Shown piece by piece: positions 5,968-6,551 of a DNA stretch of 6,551 nucleotides. Position 1 is the first letter of the stretch. Every line of letters starts with the position of its first letter. The DNA lies in assembly GCA_028693885.1 (NCBI GenBank), contig JAQUUM010000072.1, forward strand, positions 1 through 6,551, given 5' to 3'. Source of the DNA: Bacilli bacterium. GTDB lineage: Bacteria; Bacillota_I; Bacilli_A; ML615J-28; CAG-698. The translations under genes and the position numbers were made by a program. The notes beneath the pieces are model-generated. The model did not search any database. It had not been told where the DNA came from and saw only the letters and a program-made list of their open reading frames with translations.

Positions 5968-6026
5968 AAAGATATCTATTTAGTTAGTTAAGAATTTTTT
6001 CTTAAACAATTAAATACATATCTTTT
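5967..6026 (-). terminator. Long inverted repeat, probable intrinsic terminator of the upstream membrane-protein gene
   Basis: Two 28-nt arms (5967-5994 and 5999-6026) around a TTTT loop match at 24 of 28 positions, and one further position can form G-U on either strand. It starts 12 nt past the stop of the gene ending at 6039 and ends 13 nt before the next -35 box, the expected place for a terminator. Read on the minus strand it ends in CTTTTT; read on the plus strand it runs into TTTTGTTTTTTTT. It could therefore work in both directions, though no plus-strand gene enters it here. The stem is AT-rich, with few G-C pairs, so strength is uncertain. Confidence 0.6.
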
Positions 6027-6038
6027 GTTTTTTTTATA

Positions 6039-6545
6039 TTAATCATATTTAAAATAAATATCAGATTCTAAATATCTTTTAAAGACTTTTTTCCTTTTTC
6101 TAATTTCATGACTTTCAAAAAAGAAAATAGCAAAAGATTCCCAAAGTAAAAACCAACCTCCAATAAATAAACCTTCAACTAAAATAGAAAATAATAAACT
6201 TTCACTTGCAATGTTTCTAAGTAAATAAGCCGCCACTAAAAACATTATACTCATAAATATATAGATTATTATTCTTCTATAATTATTTCTTAATGTTTTA
6301 TTAATAAAAAACATTGCAATATTAAAATTATTTTTTACACCTAAAATACTTCTTTTTTCTTTTTCAAAATCTTTTAATTCTGTAGCTAAATAAAAACATA
6401 ATTCAGTTTTTTCTTTTAGTGGTATTTCATATCCTGCTTGTTCTAGATAGTCTAGAAGTTCTGGTTCTAAGTCTCGCCTTTTTAAAGGCGATGCATCCCA
6501 ACCATTAAATAACTCTGCATAATTATCTAGCGATACTTCAACCAT
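6039..6545 (-). CDS. Conserved two-helix membrane protein of unknown function
   Basis: This is a 168-residue protein. About 90 N-terminal residues are soluble-looking, with PLKRRDLEPELLDYLE (20-35) and IPLK (41-44). Two membrane segments follow (about 91-109 and 117-141), then a basic tail rich in K/R (149-157). The order of a K/R-R-D-L-x-P motif, a short acidic/amphipathic region, two helices with GGWFLLWESFAIFFFE across the second, and a charged tail resembles a widespread uncharacterised bacterial family I know only as hypothetical proteins, often with GW-x-x-x-W-R/E at the second helix. I recall this resemblance; I have not aligned it. No enzyme motif is visible. The frame stays open for two codons above the ATG to the window edge and no ribosome binding site is visible, so the true start may lie outside. 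It precedes the probable terminator and seems not to belong to the metal operon. Confidence 0.75.
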   Translation of the reverse strand: MVEVSLDNYAELFNGWDASPLKRRDLEPELLDYLEQAGYEIPLKEKTELCFYLATELKDFEKEKRSILGVKNNFNIAMFFINKTLRNNYRRIIIYIFMSIMFLVAAYLLRNIASESLLFSILVEGLFIGGWFLLWESFAIFFFESHEIRKRKKVFKRYLESDIYFKYD

Positions 6546-6551
6546 ATAAGC

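Noticed and set aside
1..6551. Mycoplasma-type genetic code (TGA as tryptophan)
   Set aside because: All nine tryptophans found are TGG, and every gene reads to full family length without internal TGA.

Overview
The window is very AT-rich and every gene I can support lies on the minus strand, so transcription runs from high to low coordinates. All nine tryptophans I can place are TGG, and no gene needs TGA read as a sense codon. rimM is the only gene that ends in TGA. With a lipoprotein signal and the low GC content, this suggests a low-GC Gram-positive-derived bacterium that uses the standard code, such as an Acholeplasma/Izemoplasma-type mollicute or another low-GC Bacillota. It argues against Mycoplasma or Spiroplasma. 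The genus is inference.

Layout, in transcription order. (1) 6545-6039: a small two-helix membrane protein of an uncharacterised bacterial family, whose start is close to the window edge. (2) 6038-5887: an intergenic region holding a 28-bp-arm inverted repeat (probable terminator), a consensus TTGACA-17-TATAAT promoter, and a 13-2-13 palindromic ArsR-type operator over the -10 and the predicted transcription start. (3) 5886-5614: an ArsR/SmtB repressor carrying the CzrA-type zinc site. (4) 5611-3194: a Zn/Cd/Pb-exporting P1B-type ATPase. (5) 3191-2694 and 2697-1972: rimM and trmD, which serve ribosome maturation and tRNA m1G37 methylation. (6) 1970-1533: a lipoprotein with a rhodanese-like domain. 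(7) 1509 to beyond the left edge: a membrane M48 zinc metalloprotease fused to BspA-type leucine-rich repeats.

From the repressor onward the six genes are packed like one transcription unit, with gaps of 2, 2, -4, 1 and 23 nt and no convincing terminator between them. The first two genes form a self-contained zinc-resistance module: excess metal should release the repressor from its operator, and the ATPase then exports the metal. The unusual feature is that rimM-trmD, normally next to rpsP and rplS, follows this module with only a 2-nt gap. They are then followed by a surface rhodanese and a membrane protease, so essential translation genes may be driven partly by a metal-responsive promoter.

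I see no tRNA, rRNA, CRISPR array, insertion sequence or phage gene. No stretch over 300 bases lacks a gene. The least familiar elements are the protease-LRR fusion, the rhodanese lipoprotein with an altered active loop, and the metal/translation operon arrangement. None of them is proof of a new system.
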